Below are positions 16,307 to 16,469 of a stretch of DNA of 16,469 nt, one piece after another. Position 1 is the first letter of the stretch, and each line of letters starts with the position of its first letter. The DNA is from Alphaproteobacteria bacterium. Lineage in GTDB: Bacteria; Pseudomonadota; Alphaproteobacteria; Sphingomonadales; Sphingomonadaceae. The DNA is taken from the NCBI GenBank assembly GCA_020249025.1, contig JADCGM010000373.1, forward strand, positions 1 to 16,469, read 5' to 3'. The notes under the pieces were generated by a model. The model saw only the letters and a program-made list of their open reading frames with translations. It searched no databases and was not told where the DNA came from. The position numbers were made by a program, and so were the translations under genes.

Positions 16307-16469
16307 TGCCGATTCCGAGGGATGTCGCCCCCGTATTCCGAAATGATGCCGCCCCCTCGTTCAGAGAAATATCCGCCCCCTGATTCCGAGATGATGCCGC
16401 CCCCCGCGGGGTGGTGCTTGGAGTAGGTGCCCTGCCGGTGAGAACTTCCTTCTTTGGACTGTCCAAGGA
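16307..16469. mobile_element. end of an IS21-like insertion sequence (partial)
   Basis: From TG at 16307 the sequence changes from trbI to four near-tandem copies of a motif close to ATTCCGAGATGATGCCGCCC. IS21-family ends start with TG and carry several transposase-binding repeats of about 20 bases, which fits. The 65 bases after the repeats have no recognisable protein. A GTG at 16438 opens a frame to the window edge and could be a transposase start, but this is unproven, and so is the orientation. The family assignment rests on end structure only. Confidence 0.6.
16312..16404. repeat. four tandem GC-rich repeats of the IS end
   Basis: Copies at 16312-16332, 16335-16356, 16360-16380 and 16383-16404, spaced 23, 25 and 23 bases. 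The second and fourth differ at one position (CCGAAATG versus CCGAGATG). The first has GGGATGTC where the others have ATGATGCC, and the third is the most diverged (TTCAGAGAAATATCCGCCCCC spread over 21 bases). All end in a CCGCCCCC or CGCCCCC run. They probably bind the transposase. Confidence 0.75.

Noticed and set aside
16312..16404. CRISPR array or tandem-repeat gene
   Set aside because: Four imperfect copies with gaps of 2-3 bases leave no spacers. The position at the break in trbI points to an IS end.
16248..16466. 72-residue - strand frame across the IS end as a transposase C-terminus
   Set aside because: It reads through the terminal repeats and into trbI without a stop, is low-complexity and resembles no transposase end I know.

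Overview
This window is the conserved conjugation core of a GC-rich mobile element, either an integrative and conjugative element (ICE) or a conjugative plasmid. Gene order and protein families point to an alphaproteobacterial host (Rhizobiales or Sphingomonadales type). The layout resembles ICEs of the Tn4371 and ICEMlSym type: parA, DUF2840, traF, DUF736, a lytic transglycosylase, an RlxS-type relaxase, traG, an RHH gene, then a complete trb run. All genes lie on the + strand. No integrase, attachment site, cargo gene, rRNA, tRNA or CRISPR array is visible, so the window alone does not show whether the element is integrated or a plasmid.

Region 1 (1-2033) starts with the tail of an unknown reading frame. 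It is followed by a short ParA ATPase, an 84-residue protein with a ribbon-helix-helix (RHH)-like C-terminus, a DUF2840 protein and the TraF signal peptidase. Each of these junctions is a 4-base ATGA overlap, which suggests one translationally coupled operon. Region 2 (2079-5163) holds a DUF736 protein, a VirB1/TrbN-like lytic transglycosylase, a 244-base gene-free gap and the relaxase. The gap contains a strong oriT candidate: the + strand reads TGGCAGGATA, the core of Agrobacterium T-DNA borders, whose complement TATCCTGCC matches the IncP nic core. It lies inside a spaced inverted repeat. Region 3 (5195-7626) holds the TraG/VirD4 coupling protein and a small RHH regulator.

Region 4 (7627-16306) begins with a 169-base leader containing long inverted repeats, one arm of which covers the presumed trbB ribosome binding site. 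It is followed by trbB, C, D, E, J, K-alt, L, F, G and the beginning of trbI. These encode the mating-pair-formation type IV secretion system: ATPases TrbB and TrbE, pilin TrbC, the inner-membrane proteins TrbD, TrbL and TrbF, the TrbJ VirB5-like protein, the outer-membrane lipoprotein TrbG and the TrbI bridge. Most junctions overlap by 1 to 4 bases. Region 5 (about 16307-16469) is what looks like the end of an IS21-like insertion sequence with four tandem copies of a GC-rich repeat. It cuts trbI after about 111 codons, removing the periplasmic domain, so transfer by this copy is probably impaired.

Together the relaxase would nick oriT, TraG would pass the relaxase-DNA complex to the Trb channel, and the ParA/RHH pair would help keep the element. 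Most of this is a known type of system. I do not see a wholly new system. The points most worth following are the T-DNA-border-like oriT, the structured trbB leader, the ParA/RHH pair and the insertion in trbI.
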